A stretch of DNA of 64,000 bases from Alphaproteobacteria bacterium. GTDB lineage: Bacteria > Pseudomonadota > Alphaproteobacteria > UBA2966 > CAIVPW01. Where the stretch lies: assembly GCA_016869235.1 (NCBI GenBank), contig VGER01000005.1:1-64000 (forward strand), read 5' to 3'. This document shows positions 1 through 8,289 of the stretch, piece by piece. The position numbers and the translations under genes were made by a program. Under the pieces are notes generated by a model. The model was not told where the DNA came from. It made no database searches and was given only the letters and a program-made list of their open reading frames with translations. Every line of letters starts with the position of its first letter. Positions within the stretch are counted from its first letter, which is position 1.

Positions 1-153
1 CCCACAGCGCGCTCGGCTACCGGCCGCCGGCGCCGGAAGCGGTCCTCCCAAGCTGGCCGTTCGGCTCCGCTCCGCTGCGCCTGCCGGCCAGCTTGGCCTC
101 AGCGGGCGCTTGGGACTAACATTGCGCTTGGACCACCAAGTGCAGGCAGTCCA
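1..153 (+). mobile_element. Right end of an IS3-family insertion sequence (truncated by window edge)
   Basis: The window opens inside the last codons of a transposase (see next entry). After its stop the sequence continues through a short segment containing TTGGACCACCAAGTGCAGG, which resembles the terminal inverted repeats usual just after IS3-family orfB genes, and appears to end near 153. Inside it lies an inverted repeat with arms CCAAGCTGGCCG (48-59) and CGGCCAGCTTGG (85-96). The exact boundary and any target duplication cannot be fixed because the left end is outside the window. Confidence 0.6.
3..119 (+). CDS. IS3-family transposase OrfB, C-terminal end only
   Basis: Reading from base 3 gives HSALGYRPPAPEAVLP followed by a low-complexity tail and a TAA stop at 117-119. 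The H-S-x-L-G-Y-x-P-P stretch is the conserved end of the DDE integrase core (rve) of IS3-family OrfB transposases. Only about 38 residues are inside the window, so it cannot be said whether the element is intact. The match is to a well-known short motif, hence moderate confidence. Confidence 0.7.
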   Translation, partial: HSALGYRPPAPEAVLPSWPFGSAPLRLPASLASAGAWD

Positions 154-405
154 CTGAGGTTCCCCCGGACAGGCAAGTGTGAAGGGCCGCCCATGTCCCC
201 AACCAGCGGCCCGTCGAGGTACCAAAGAATGTCGGAAAACCGCCGCGCCGAAGGCTCATCCGGCGTTGCCCCGAGTGCCCGCCCGGCAACATCACGTTAC
301 AAAAAAGGCGCCGCGCGGACATTGTGCCGCAACCTGGGCCGACTATCTGGTGGGGTCAGAAAGGCCGGAGCTGGTTCTTCGGCATTGGGCCAAGAAGGAA
401 CACCC
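154..405. other. Gene-free leader between IS remnant and first htrA-like gene
   Basis: About 250 bases with no credible gene. A reading frame continuous with the following protease runs through it, but its residues look unlike coding sequence and the protease has a good start with ribosome binding site at 406. No convincing promoter was recognised. Confidence 0.5.
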
Positions 406-1467
406 ATGGGCATCATCGAAACGCGCGCACGCCAGCGGAGGGCCCGGCTCGCCGGAGCCGTCGCCATCCTGTTCACTCTCGCCTCGCCGCTCGTCGCGGG
501 TGCCGCCGGTATCCCTATCGATGAAGCGCGGGGCGGCATCCCGACGCTTGCGCCGATCCTCGATCCTCGCGCGCCGGGCGTCGTCAACATCGCCGTCGCC
601 GGCACGCAGCAGCTACGTACACAGAACGGCAATACGCGCCAGCGGCAGATCCAGGGCGCCGGCTCGGGCGTGATCGTCGACGCCGCCAAAGGCTACGTGC
701 TCACCAACCACCACGTCGTCGACAACGCGTCGGCCATCAAGGTGACGCTCTCGGACGGCCGCACTCTCGACGCGACGCTCGTCGGCAGCGACCAGGCCAC
801 CGACATCGCCGTGCTCAAGGTGCCGACCGAGCGCCTCACCGCCGTCCCGTTCGGCGAGCCCGACAAGCTGAAGGTCGGCGACTTCGTCATCGCCATCGGC
901 AATCCGTTCGGCCTCGGCCAGACGGTGACGTCCGGCATCATCAGCGCGCTCGGCCGCGGCGGCATCAACGAGGGGTACGAGGACTTCATCCAGACGGACG
1001 CGTCCATCAACCCCGGCAACTCCGGCGGCGCGCTCATCGACATGACCGGCAAGCTAATCGGCATCAACACCGCCATCCTCGGGCCGGGCGGCAACATCGG
1101 CATCGGCTTCGCCGTGCCCGTGGACATCGCCCGCGCCGTGATGGACCAGATCGTCAAGTACGGCGACATCAAGCGTGGCCGCCTGGGCGTCGAGATCGAC
1201 GACCTACCGCCCGGTGAAATCGCCCGGCTCGGCAAGGCGGGCGCGACCATCAAGTCGGTGCTCGCCGGCTCCGCCGCCGAGAAGGCCGGTCTCACGGTGA
1301 ACGACGTCGTCATCGGCTTCAACGGTGCCGGCATCCGCGGTGCGAACGACCTGCGCAACAAGGTCGCGCTCACCCGCGTCGGCAACTCGGTCGACCTGGT
1401 CGTGCTGCGCAACGGCCGCCAGCAGAACGTGGAAGTGAAAATCGCTGAGGGCGCGCCGAACCGGTAA
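406..1467 (+). CDS. Periplasmic HtrA/Do-like serine protease with one PDZ domain
   Basis: An exported trypsin-fold protease that probably degrades or refolds damaged envelope proteins. The ATG at 406 is chosen because AAGAAGGAA lies just upstream; it gives 353 residues beginning with a basic, then hydrophobic signal segment (about residues 10-34). The catalytic triad is visible: His in LTNHHVV (about 103), Asp in TDIAVLK (about 133) and Ser in NPGNSGG (about 206). A single PDZ domain follows (about 255-350). DegP and DegQ have two PDZ domains, so this is the shorter DegS/HhoB-like architecture but secreted rather than anchored. The next gene is a close paralogue sharing the mature N-terminus AAGIP(I/M)DEARG. 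A terminator follows the stop. Confidence 0.93.
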   Translation: MGIIETRARQRRARLAGAVAILFTLASPLVAGAAGIPIDEARGGIPTLAPILDPRAPGVVNIAVAGTQQLRTQNGNTRQRQIQGAGSGVIVDAAKGYVLTNHHVVDNASAIKVTLSDGRTLDATLVGSDQATDIAVLKVPTERLTAVPFGEPDKLKVGDFVIAIGNPFGLGQTVTSGIISALGRGGINEGYEDFIQTDASINPGNSGGALIDMTGKLIGINTAILGPGGNIGIGFAVPVDIARAVMDQIVKYGDIKRGRLGVEIDDLPPGEIARLGKAGATIKSVLAGSAAEKAGLTVNDVVIGFNGAGIRGANDLRNKVALTRVGNSVDLVVLRNGRQQNVEVKIAEGAPNR

Positions 1468-1483
1468 ACGAAGCGCGTCTCAA

Positions 1484-1524
1484 AAGCCGCCGCCGGATTC
1501 CCCTCCTGGCGGCGGCTTCTTGTT
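1484..1524 (+). terminator. Rho-independent terminator after first htrA-like gene
   Basis: Perfect 11-bp stem AAGCCGCCGCC (1484-1494) / GGCGGCGGCTT (1508-1518), 13-base loop, followed by the T-rich TTCTTGTTGT. It separates the two protease genes into independent transcripts. Confidence 0.85.
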
Positions 1525-1685
1525 GTCCGCACTTTGTTGCCGCGCGGTGCGCGCCTGCCGCCAAGCTTGCGTCTGCCATTCGACGCTTCTATCCCCTCGC
1601 TCGACTTGCCCTGCGGCAATTTGACCCTATTGTCGCTACTACCTCGGATGGAGTGATCCCATCCGGGGTGGGGATAGGGGAGTCC

Positions 1686-2735
1686 ATGCGTAGCTCGATG
1701 GGATTGAGCGTGCGTAGTGCGCTGCGTGATTGCGTAGTCTTGCTGCTGCTTGTCTCGCCGGCGTGGGCCGCCGGCATTCCGATGGATGAGGCGCGCGGCG
1801 TCTTCACGCTCGCGCCCGTGCCGGAGAGCACCGCACCCGCCATCGTCAGCGTCGTTGCCACCGGCGCCAACCGCGCCCAGGCCCGCACCGTCGGCCTGCA
1901 GGCGCGCCGCCCGGCGGAAGGCTCGGGCGTCATCGTCGACGCCGTCAAGGGCTTCATCCTTACCAGCAACCATGTCGTCGCCGGCGCCAGTTCGATCGTC
2001 GTGATGCTGCACGACGGCCGCGCCCTCGACGCCAAGTTTATCGGCGGCGACGCCGGCACCGACATCGCGGTGCTGAAGGTGTCCCCCGTCGATCTCGTCG
2101 CGGTTCCCATGGGCGATGCGGCGGCCCTCAAGGTCGGCGATTTCGTCCTCGCGCTCGGCAATCCTTACGGTCTCGGCCAGTCGGTGAGCTCCGGCATCAT
2201 CAGCGGGCTCGGCCGCGGCGGTATCAACGCCGATCGCAACGAGGACTTCATTCAGACCGATGCCGCCATCAATCCCGGCAACTCCGGCGGCGCCCTCATC
2301 GACACGCGCGGGCGCCTGGTCGGCATCAACGCGGCAATCTATGGGCCGTCCAACGGCGGCAACGCTCTCGGCATCGGCTTCGCCGTGCCGATCGACATCG
2401 CGCGCTCCGTGATGGACCAGATCGTCGCCTACGGCGACATCAAGCGCGGCCGCCTCGGTGCCAGCATGGCCGACATCGCGCCGGCGCAATACGCGCGGCT
2501 GGGACGCAGCGGCGCCATCGTCAACCGCATCGACAAGGGCTCGCCTGCGGAACGCTCCGGTCTTGCCATCAATGATGTGGTCCTCGGCTTCAACGGCATG
2601 TCGGTGCGCAACGCCCGCGACCTCAACAACAAGGTCGCGCTCACCCGCGCCGGGGCATCCGTGCGGCTGTCCATCCTGCGCGACGGCAATCCGCTCACGG
2701 TCGACGTCGCCGTGGGCGAAGCGCAGCCGCTCTAG
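1686..2735 (+). CDS. Second HtrA/Do-like serine protease with one PDZ domain
   Basis: Paralogue of the preceding gene and probably a product of tandem duplication. The start at 1686 is preceded by AGGGGAG; an in-frame GTG at 1653 has no such site. The 349-residue protein has a hydrophobic signal (about residues 10-29, ending SPAWAAG), then a trypsin fold with His (about 96, in TSNHVV), Asp (about 126, TDIAVLK) and Ser (about 200, NPGNSGG), then one PDZ domain. The segment between signal peptide and protease differs from its neighbour, and the substrate-pocket region carries a few-residue insertion (NADRNEDF against NEGYEDF). The two copies therefore look functional but diverged. Confidence 0.92.
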   Translation: MRSSMGLSVRSALRDCVVLLLLVSPAWAAGIPMDEARGVFTLAPVPESTAPAIVSVVATGANRAQARTVGLQARRPAEGSGVIVDAVKGFILTSNHVVAGASSIVVMLHDGRALDAKFIGGDAGTDIAVLKVSPVDLVAVPMGDAAALKVGDFVLALGNPYGLGQSVSSGIISGLGRGGINADRNEDFIQTDAAINPGNSGGALIDTRGRLVGINAAIYGPSNGGNALGIGFAVPIDIARSVMDQIVAYGDIKRGRLGASMADIAPAQYARLGRSGAIVNRIDKGSPAERSGLAINDVVLGFNGMSVRNARDLNNKVALTRAGASVRLSILRDGNPLTVDVAVGEAQPL

Positions 2736-2791
2736 CGGCCTGCTCGCCCTCGGGCTTGCACGCGAGGCCGCAACGGGCGTTTCCTCTGCTC

Positions 2792-3517
2792 ATGCGGCCC
2801 CTCGTCTATGCGGAGCTTGCCGACTGGTGGGAGCTGTTCACCGCGCCCGCCGACTACGCCGAGGAAGCGGCGACCTTGCGCGACCTCTTCGCGACCCTGC
2901 CGTCGCCGCCGCGTACGGTTTTGGAGCTCGGCTGCGGGGGCGGCAACAACGCCTCGCACATGAAGGCGTGGTACGCGCTGACGCTGACCGATCTCTCGCC
3001 CGAGATGCTGGCGGTGAGCCGCAGGCGGAATCCCGAGTGCGAGCATGTGCTGGGCGACATGCGCACGCTGCGCCTCGGCCGCACGTTCGACGCAGTGTTC
3101 GCGCATGACGCCATCGGCTACATCACCACCGAGGCTGACCTCGCCGCCGCGCTGACCACCGCGTACGTGCACACCAGTCCCGGCGGCGCGGTGTTGGTCG
3201 CACCGGATGAAGTGCTCGAAGACTTCCGGCCCGGCGTCGACGACGGCGGCCATGACGGCGACGGTGCCAACGCGGGACGCGCCATGCGCTGGCTGGAGTG
3301 GACCGCGCCGGCGACTGGCAACAGCTACACCGTCGACTACGCCATCCTGCTGCGCGAGCGCGACGGCACGGTGCGTGCAGTCCACGACCGTCATATGCTC
3401 GGCGTGTTTCCGCTGGCGACCTGGCTGCGCCTGTTGGGCGACGCAGGATTCACGGCGCGTGCACTGCGCGATCCCATCGAGCCGCGCCGCACGCTGTTCC
3501 TGGGCGTGCGGTCCTAA
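2792..3517 (+). CDS. Class I SAM-dependent methyltransferase
   Basis: A 241-residue Rossmann methyltransferase. Motif I is VLELGCGGGNN (about residues 41-51), followed by LTDLSPEML for the SAM ribose-binding acidic loop and a GDMRTL motif. The substrate is not recognisable; relatives methylate small molecules. The ATG at 2792 is preferred over an upstream TTG at 2756, though neither has a strong ribosome binding site. Its TAA stop overlaps the stop of the convergent methyltransferase gene on the other strand, leaving no room for a terminator between them. Confidence 0.85.
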   Translation: MRPLVYAELADWWELFTAPADYAEEAATLRDLFATLPSPPRTVLELGCGGGNNASHMKAWYALTLTDLSPEMLAVSRRRNPECEHVLGDMRTLRLGRTFDAVFAHDAIGYITTEADLAAALTTAYVHTSPGGAVLVAPDEVLEDFRPGVDDGGHDGDGANAGRAMRWLEWTAPATGNSYTVDYAILLRERDGTVRAVHDRHMLGVFPLATWLRLLGDAGFTARALRDPIEPRRTLFLGVRS

Positions 3518-4246
3518 GAAGCTCGCCGCGCAATCACCTTGATGCCGGGCTTCCACGCCCAGGCGCGTGCGACGACCGTCAGCCCGTGCCGGCGCAGCAG
3601 CAGCGCGAGGCTCGCGGGCGTAAAGTACAGGCAATGCTCCGGCGGCTTGTAGGCGTCCCAGCGGTGCAGTTCGCGCGGCCGCCGCCAGTGACCGATGTCG
3701 GGGGTAGTCAGGTACAACGCGCCGCCCGGCTTCAGCACCGCGGCGAGCGCCGCGGCGAAGCGGTTGGCGTCGGGCGCGTGCTCGATCACCTCCGAGCAGT
3801 ACAGGGCGTCGAACGTCTCGCCAGAGTTGCGTTCGGCGAACTGCTCCAGCGTCGCGACGAAATAGCGGTTGGCCGGAAAGTGCTCGCGCGCCCACGCGAC
3901 CGACGCCGGATCGGGCTCGACGCCGGCCGCCTCGAAGCCCGCCAGGCGCGCCGCCTCCACCATGAAGCCGCCGTTGCAGCCGGCATCGAGGAAGCGCCTG
4001 CGCGGCGCGTAGCGCCGCAGCTTGGCGATGCGGCCGCGCGCGCGCGAGCTTGCGCGCCGCCTTGGGGAAGTAGCGCGCACCGATGCCCTCCGCTTCGTAG
4101 AGTCCCGCCTGCACTTCGGCGGCTGGAATGGGATGCAGCACGACGAAGCCGCAGGCCTCGCAGCGGAACAGCGTGGCGTTCTGGTCTTGGTGGTAGACGC
4201 CCAGGCGCGTGCCGCCGCACGCCTGGCACGATGCGGGCGGGCTCAC
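3514..4246 (-). pseudogene. Zinc-ribbon class I methyltransferase, interrupted by a frameshift
   Basis: Two reading frames must be joined to recover one protein. The N-terminal frame starts GTG at 4246 and reads a zinc-ribbon (SCQACGG and FRCEACGF, two CxxC pairs) through about ARYFPKAARKLARAR. The C-terminal frame continues GRIAKLRRYAPRRRFLDAG with motif I FLDAGCNGG, an SEVIEHAPD motif and a normal C-terminus, stopping at 3514. The switch lies in the run of CG dinucleotides at about 4034-4050; restoring one CG unit would reunite the frames into about 244 residues. The start overlaps the stop of the Nudix gene (GTGA), so both are probably co-transcribed. It may be a genuine slip, a contingency locus or an assembly error. 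Confidence 0.8.
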
Positions 4247-4728
4247 CCGCGGAACTGCGGGATGCGCCGCCAGTCGGCCGGGGTCCTGCGGACGAAATCG
4301 CGCTCGACCGCGGCAAGGGCGACGCGATGCCCGTGGAACGGCACCAGCTCGGCGGCTTCCGTGACGCTGGCCCAGCGGAAGTCGGTGTTCTCCTCGTTGA
4401 GCACCACCGCGCCGTCGCGCGCCACGCCGACGAACACCGGCGCCACCTCAATGCTCTCGGCGTGTGGTGAATAGAAGGTGTCGCAGAAGCCGGCCGAATA
4501 GAGGGAGCGCAAGGCCAGGCCCGCCTCCTCGCGCGTCTCGCGCACCGCCGCCTGCCACGCCGTCTCGCCCGCTTCCATGCGGCCGGTGATCATCGACCAC
4601 TCGCCGATGTAGGCGCCTTGGCCGCGCCGCACGAGCAGGAGTTGTGCGCCGGCGCCGGTCGCCGACAGCACCGCCACCGCCACGGCGCGGCAGCGGATGG
4701 GGACTTCGGCGGCGGAGGCGGCTGGCAT
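4243..4728 (-). CDS. Nudix hydrolase
   Basis: A 161-residue pyrophosphohydrolase. The Nudix box [20 protein letters not shown], followed by AGL, fits GX5EX7REUXEEXGU exactly, so the metal-binding glutamates are present. Residues 10-30 form the first strand with LLLVRRG. Such proteins hydrolyse nucleoside-diphosphate-linked substrates; the general form resembles MutT/dihydroneopterin-triphosphatase types, but the substrate cannot be assigned. The ATG at 4728 faces the divergent macro-domain gene, whose start region it overlaps. Downstream the GTGA overlap couples it to the zinc-ribbon methyltransferase. Confidence 0.92.
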   Translation of the reverse strand: MPAASAAEVPIRCRAVAVAVLSATGAGAQLLLVRRGQGAYIGEWSMITGRMEAGETAWQAAVRETREEAGLALRSLYSAGFCDTFYSPHAESIEVAPVFVGVARDGAVVLNEENTDFRWASVTEAAELVPFHGHRVALAAVERDFVRRTPADWRRIPQFRG

Positions 4729-5287
4729 GCGTGCGGACCTTGCGGGCAGTAGGGCGAGCGGTCAAGCTCCGCCCATGGCTGCGGCCGTGCGCGTCGCCCA
4801 AGGGGACATCACCACCTTCGCCGTCGATGCGATCGTCAACGCCGCAAACTCGACGCTTCTCGGCGGCGGCGGCGTCGATGGTGCCATCCACCGCGCGGCC
4901 GGCCCGCGCTTGCTCGACGAATGCAAAGGCTTGGGTGGCTGTGTGACGGGCGACGCGAAGATCACCAAGGGCTACGACCTGCCGGCGCGCCACGTCATCC
5001 ACACCGTGGGACCGGTGTGGCTCGGCGGCGGCCATGGCGAGGAAGAGTTGTTGGCGCGCTGCTATAAGCGCTGCATCGCCGTGGCGGCCACCAATGCCTG
5101 CCGCACCGTGGCGTTTCCCGGCATCAGCACCGGCGCATACCGCTTCCCGATGGACCGCGCCGCCCGCATCGCCGTCGATTCGGTCCGTGAGTCGACGCAG
5201 TCGTTCGGCGAAGTGCAGGAAGTGACGTTCGTCTGTTTCAACCAACCGATGGCAGACCTCTACCGCGATCTGCTGGTGCGGGCGTGA
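4727..5287 (+). CDS. Macro-domain protein, probable O-acetyl-ADP-ribose deacetylase
   Basis: Macro domains bind ADP-ribose, and this subtype removes acetyl or ADP-ribosyl groups. The signature [20 protein letters not shown], then [20 protein letters not shown], is intact, including the Asn and the [10 protein letters not shown] loop that carries the catalytic Asp in the MacroD/YmdB type; ISTGAYRFP closes the ribose site. The start at 4727 is chosen for the GGAGG at 4714-4718; an ATG at 4775 would remove 16 residues outside the fold and is an alternative. Its stop overlaps the mutS start (GTGA). Pairing with a divergent Nudix gene suggests shared nucleotide-sugar housekeeping, but that is inference. 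Confidence 0.9.
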   Translation: MRADLAGSRASGQAPPMAAAVRVAQGDITTFAVDAIVNAANSTLLGGGGVDGAIHRAAGPRLLDECKGLGGCVTGDAKITKGYDLPARHVIHTVGPVWLGGGHGEEELLARCYKRCIAVAATNACRTVAFPGISTGAYRFPMDRAARIAVDSVRESTQSFGEVQEVTFVCFNQPMADLYRDLLVRA

Positions 5288-7941
5288 CGGCGATGGAGAG
5301 CAAGCCGCGCGGCGACAAGAGCGAAGCGACGCCGCTGCTCGCCCAGTACCTCGCCATCAAGGCGGAGCATCCGGATCACTTGCTGTTCTACCGGATGGGC
5401 GACTTCTACGAGCTGTTCTTCGAGGACGCCGTCGTCGCGTCGGCAGCGCTCGACATTGTGCTCACCAAGCGCGGCAAGCACCAGGACGCCGACATCCCGA
5501 TGTGCGGGGTGCCGGTGCACTCCTACGAGTCCTACCTGCTGAAGCTGATCCGCAAGGGATTCAAGGTCGCCATTTGCGAGCAGACCGAGGATCCCGAGGA
5601 AGCCAAGAAGCGCGGCTCCAAGTCGGTGGTGGCGCGGGCCGTAGTGCGTGTGATCACGCCGGGCACGCTCACCGAGGACACGTTGCTCGATGCGCGCGCC
5701 CACAACTACCTCGCGGCGCTGGGCGCGGCGGGCGGCGAGTTGGCGCTGGCGTGGATCGACATCTCGACCGGCGAATTCAGCGTCGCAGCGGTTGCGCCCG
5801 CCGCATTGCCGGCCGAGCTGGCGCGGCTTGCCGCCGGCGAGATCCTGGTGGCGGATGCGCTCGTGCAGCGGCCGGATTTGTTCGAGACGCTCGGTGACTG
5901 GAAATCGGCGCTGACCGTCCTGCCGGCGGCCCAGTTCGACAGCAGCGCGGGCGAGCGCACCCTGAAGCGCGTCTACGCCGTGGCGACGCTGGACGCGTTC
6001 GGTTCGCTCGAGCGCGCCGAGCTCGCCGCGGCCGGGGCGCTCGTGGAGTACGTCGAGCGCACCCAGCGCGGCCAGGTGCCGCGGCTGGCGCCGCCGTCCC
6101 GCATCGCCGCCGGCGCCACCATGGCCATCGACGCGGCCACTCGCCGCAATCTCGAATTGGTGCGCACCCTGTCGGGCGACCGCGCCGGCAGCCTGCTCGC
6201 CGCCGTCGATCGCACCCTGACCGGCGCCGGCGCCCGCCTGCTGGCGGCGCGGCTGGCGGCGCCCCTCACCGAGGCGGTGGCAATCCGCGCCCGTCACGAC
6301 GACGTCGCCTGGTTCGTCCGCGAACCCAGCCTGCGTGACGCGGTGCGAGCCGACCTGCAACGCTGCCCCGATGTCGAGCGTGCGTTGATGCGCTGCACGG
6401 TCGGCCGCGGCGGGCCGCGCGACCTGGCCGCCATCGCCCAAGGCCTGCAGCGGGCGGGCAAGATGCGCGCGTTGCTTCGCGCATCGCCGGAGGCGCCGGA
6501 CGGAGTGCGTCGCCTAGCGGCCGACCTCGGCCACCACGACACGTTCATCGCCAAGGTGGAGCGCGGGCTGGCGCCGGAGCCGCCGGCGCTCGTGCGCGAC
6601 GGTGGCTTCATCGCCAAGGGCTTCAGCCGGCGCCTCGATGAGCTGCGCGCGTTGCGCGACGAGAGCCGCCGTCTTGTTCTCGACCTGCAGGCGCGGTACG
6701 CGGCGGAGACGGGCGTGCCGCGCCTCAAGATCGCCCACAACAACGTGCTCGGCTATTTCGTCGAAGTCGGCACCAGCCACGCCGACAAGCTCGCCACGCC
6801 TCCCGGCCGCTTCCATCACCGCCAGACCATGGCCAACGCGGCGCGCTTCTCCACCGCCGAGCTCGCCGATCTCGAGCGCAAGATTGGCGAGGCCGCCGAG
6901 CAGGCGCTTCGTCTCGAGCTGACGCTGTTCGAGGACTTCGTGCAGGAGCTGCGCCTGCAAGGGGACGCCATCGCTCGCGCGGCGCGTGCTCTCGCCGCGC
7001 TCGACGTTGCCGCGGCGTTGGCGGAGCTCGCCGCTGAGCGCAGCTGGTGCCGGCCGGTGGTCGACGAGAGCCTCGCCTTCCGCATCGCGCGCGGCCGTCA
7101 CCCGGTGGTGGAGGCGGCGCTCGCCAAGAGCCGCGAGTCCGCCTTCGTCCCCAACGACTGCGACCTTGGCGAGCAACGCCTGTGGCTGCTCACGGGACCC
7201 AACATGGCGGGCAAGAGCACCTTCCTGCGCCAGAACGCGCTGATCGCGGTGCTGGCGCAAATGGGCGCCTTCGTCCCGGCGGAAAGCGCGCACATCGGCG
7301 TTGTCGATCGCTTGTTCAGCCGCGTCGGCGCGGCCGACGATCTCGCGCGCGGGCGCTCCACCTTCATGGTCGAGATGGTCGAGACCGCCGCCATTCTCAA
7401 TCAGTCGGGAGGGCGCGCGCTCGTCATCCTCGACGAGATCGGGCGCGGCACGGCGACCTACGACGGCCTGTCCATCGCCTGGGCGGTGATCGAGCACCTG
7501 CACGAGGTCAACCGCTGCCGCGCGTTGTTCGCCACGCACTACCACGAGCTGGTGGCGCTCGCCGGCCGGCTGCCGGCGCTGGCCAACTACACGGTGCGAG
7601 TGAAGGAGTGGCAGGGTGAGGTGGTGTTCCTGCACGAGGTCGTGCGCGGCGCCGCCGAGGCAAGCTACGGCATCCAAGTCGCGAAGCTCGCCGGGCTGCC
7701 GGCCGCAGTCATCGCTCGCGCGTCCGACGTTCTCGCGCAACTCGAGCGTGACGAGCCGGCGAGCGCCGCGGTGCGCCTTGCCGCCGACCTGCCGCTGTTC
7801 TTGGCGCAACCACGCGCCGTCCGGGCCGCCAAGTGGTCGGCGGTGGAGGCGGAGCTTGCCAACGTGCGTCCCGACGACCTCACCCCGAAGGACGCGCTCG
7901 CGCTTCTCTACAGGCTCAAAGGGTTACTCGACCGCTCGTGA
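5284..7941 (+). CDS. mutS: DNA mismatch repair protein MutS
   Basis: Mismatch-recognition ATPase, 885 residues, a normal length. The mismatch-reading motif is [11 protein letters not shown] near residue 40 (the Phe-x-Glu wedge). The lever/clamp region occupies the middle, and the ABC-type ATPase has Walker [10 protein letters not shown] near residue 640, Walker [12 protein letters not shown] and the dimer-interface ATHYHEL. The GTG start overlaps the stop of the macro-domain gene (GTGA), so translation is probably coupled; an ATG nine bases later is possible. A large hairpin follows the stop. mutS next to glnD is the usual alphaproteobacterial order. Confidence 0.97.
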   Translation: MTAMESKPRGDKSEATPLLAQYLAIKAEHPDHLLFYRMGDFYELFFEDAVVASAALDIVLTKRGKHQDADIPMCGVPVHSYESYLLKLIRKGFKVAICEQTEDPEEAKKRGSKSVVARAVVRVITPGTLTEDTLLDARAHNYLAALGAAGGELALAWIDISTGEFSVAAVAPAALPAELARLAAGEILVADALVQRPDLFETLGDWKSALTVLPAAQFDSSAGERTLKRVYAVATLDAFGSLERAELAAAGALVEYVERTQRGQVPRLAPPSRIAAGATMAIDAATRRNLELVRTLSGDRAGSLLAAVDRTLTGAGARLLAARLAAPLTEAVAIRARHDDVAWFVREPSLRDAVRADLQRCPDVERALMRCTVGRGGPRDLAAIAQGLQRAGKMRALLRASPEAPDGVRRLAADLGHHDTFIAKVERGLAPEPPALVRDGGFIAKGFSRRLDELRALRDESRRLVLDLQARYAAETGVPRLKIAHNNVLGYFVEVGTSHADKLATPPGRFHHRQTMANAARFSTAELADLERKIGEAAEQALRLELTLFEDFVQELRLQGDAIARAARALAALDVAAALAELAAERSWCRPVVDESLAFRIARGRHPVVEAALAKSRESAFVPNDCDLGEQRLWLLTGPNMAGKSTFLRQNALIAVLAQMGAFVPAESAHIGVVDRLFSRVGAADDLARGRSTFMVEMVETAAILNQSGGRALVILDEIGRGTATYDGLSIAWAVIEHLHEVNRCRALFATHYHELVALAGRLPALANYTVRVKEWQGEVVFLHEVVRGAAEASYGIQVAKLAGLPAAVIARASDVLAQLERDEPASAAVRLAADLPLFLAQPRAVRAAKWSAVEAELANVRPDDLTPKDALALLYRLKGLLDRS

Positions 7942-7945
7942 AAAA

Positions 7946-7980
7946 GGGACGCGGCCGTGCAGGGCACGGCGCCGCGTCCC
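7946..7980 (+). terminator. Strong hairpin after mutS, possible terminator
   Basis: Arms GGGACGCGGC (7946-7955) and GCCGCGTCCC (7971-7980) pair perfectly, with an inner CGTGC/GCACG helix (7956-7960 / 7964-7968). It begins five bases after the stop codon. No T-run follows, so it could equally protect the 3' end of the mRNA. Confidence 0.5.
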
Positions 7981-8289
7981 AAGGCAAGGGATTCGGCCGG
8001 GGCAAACAATCACGCTGGCGCTCCTTTGCGGACACGCGGCGCCAAATCGATGTCTCGGTCGAGTCCCCTCACGAAGGCGCTACACCCGGCGACCGCGTCC
8101 AATTCGATCAACCGGGTGCAGCACTCCCGATATGGGGCAGAACGCCTTGCCAAGGCACTGTGCGAAATGGGGGCTCGCCGCCATCCGCACCTTCCCGAAC
8201 CCGTCGGCACCGGGGTGGAAACCCAAGAAAGGCCGCGCATCTGGCGTTTCCCGCCGGGCTGTGCTTGAACGGGGGCCAATAGGCCCGGA
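7981..8289. other. Gene-free segment between mutS and glnD
   Basis: About 310 bases. Open frames exist but their predicted residues are low-complexity and match nothing I recognise. No tRNA, tmRNA, RNase P or SRP RNA signature was seen. It presumably holds the glnD promoter. Confidence 0.5.

Noticed and set aside
693-2489. Long minus-strand open frame across both protease genes
   Set aside because: Mirror of two intact proteases; translation is low-complexity.
7957-8268. Possible 103-residue gene between mutS and glnD
   Set aside because: Starts inside a hairpin, has no ribosome binding site and no recognisable similarity.
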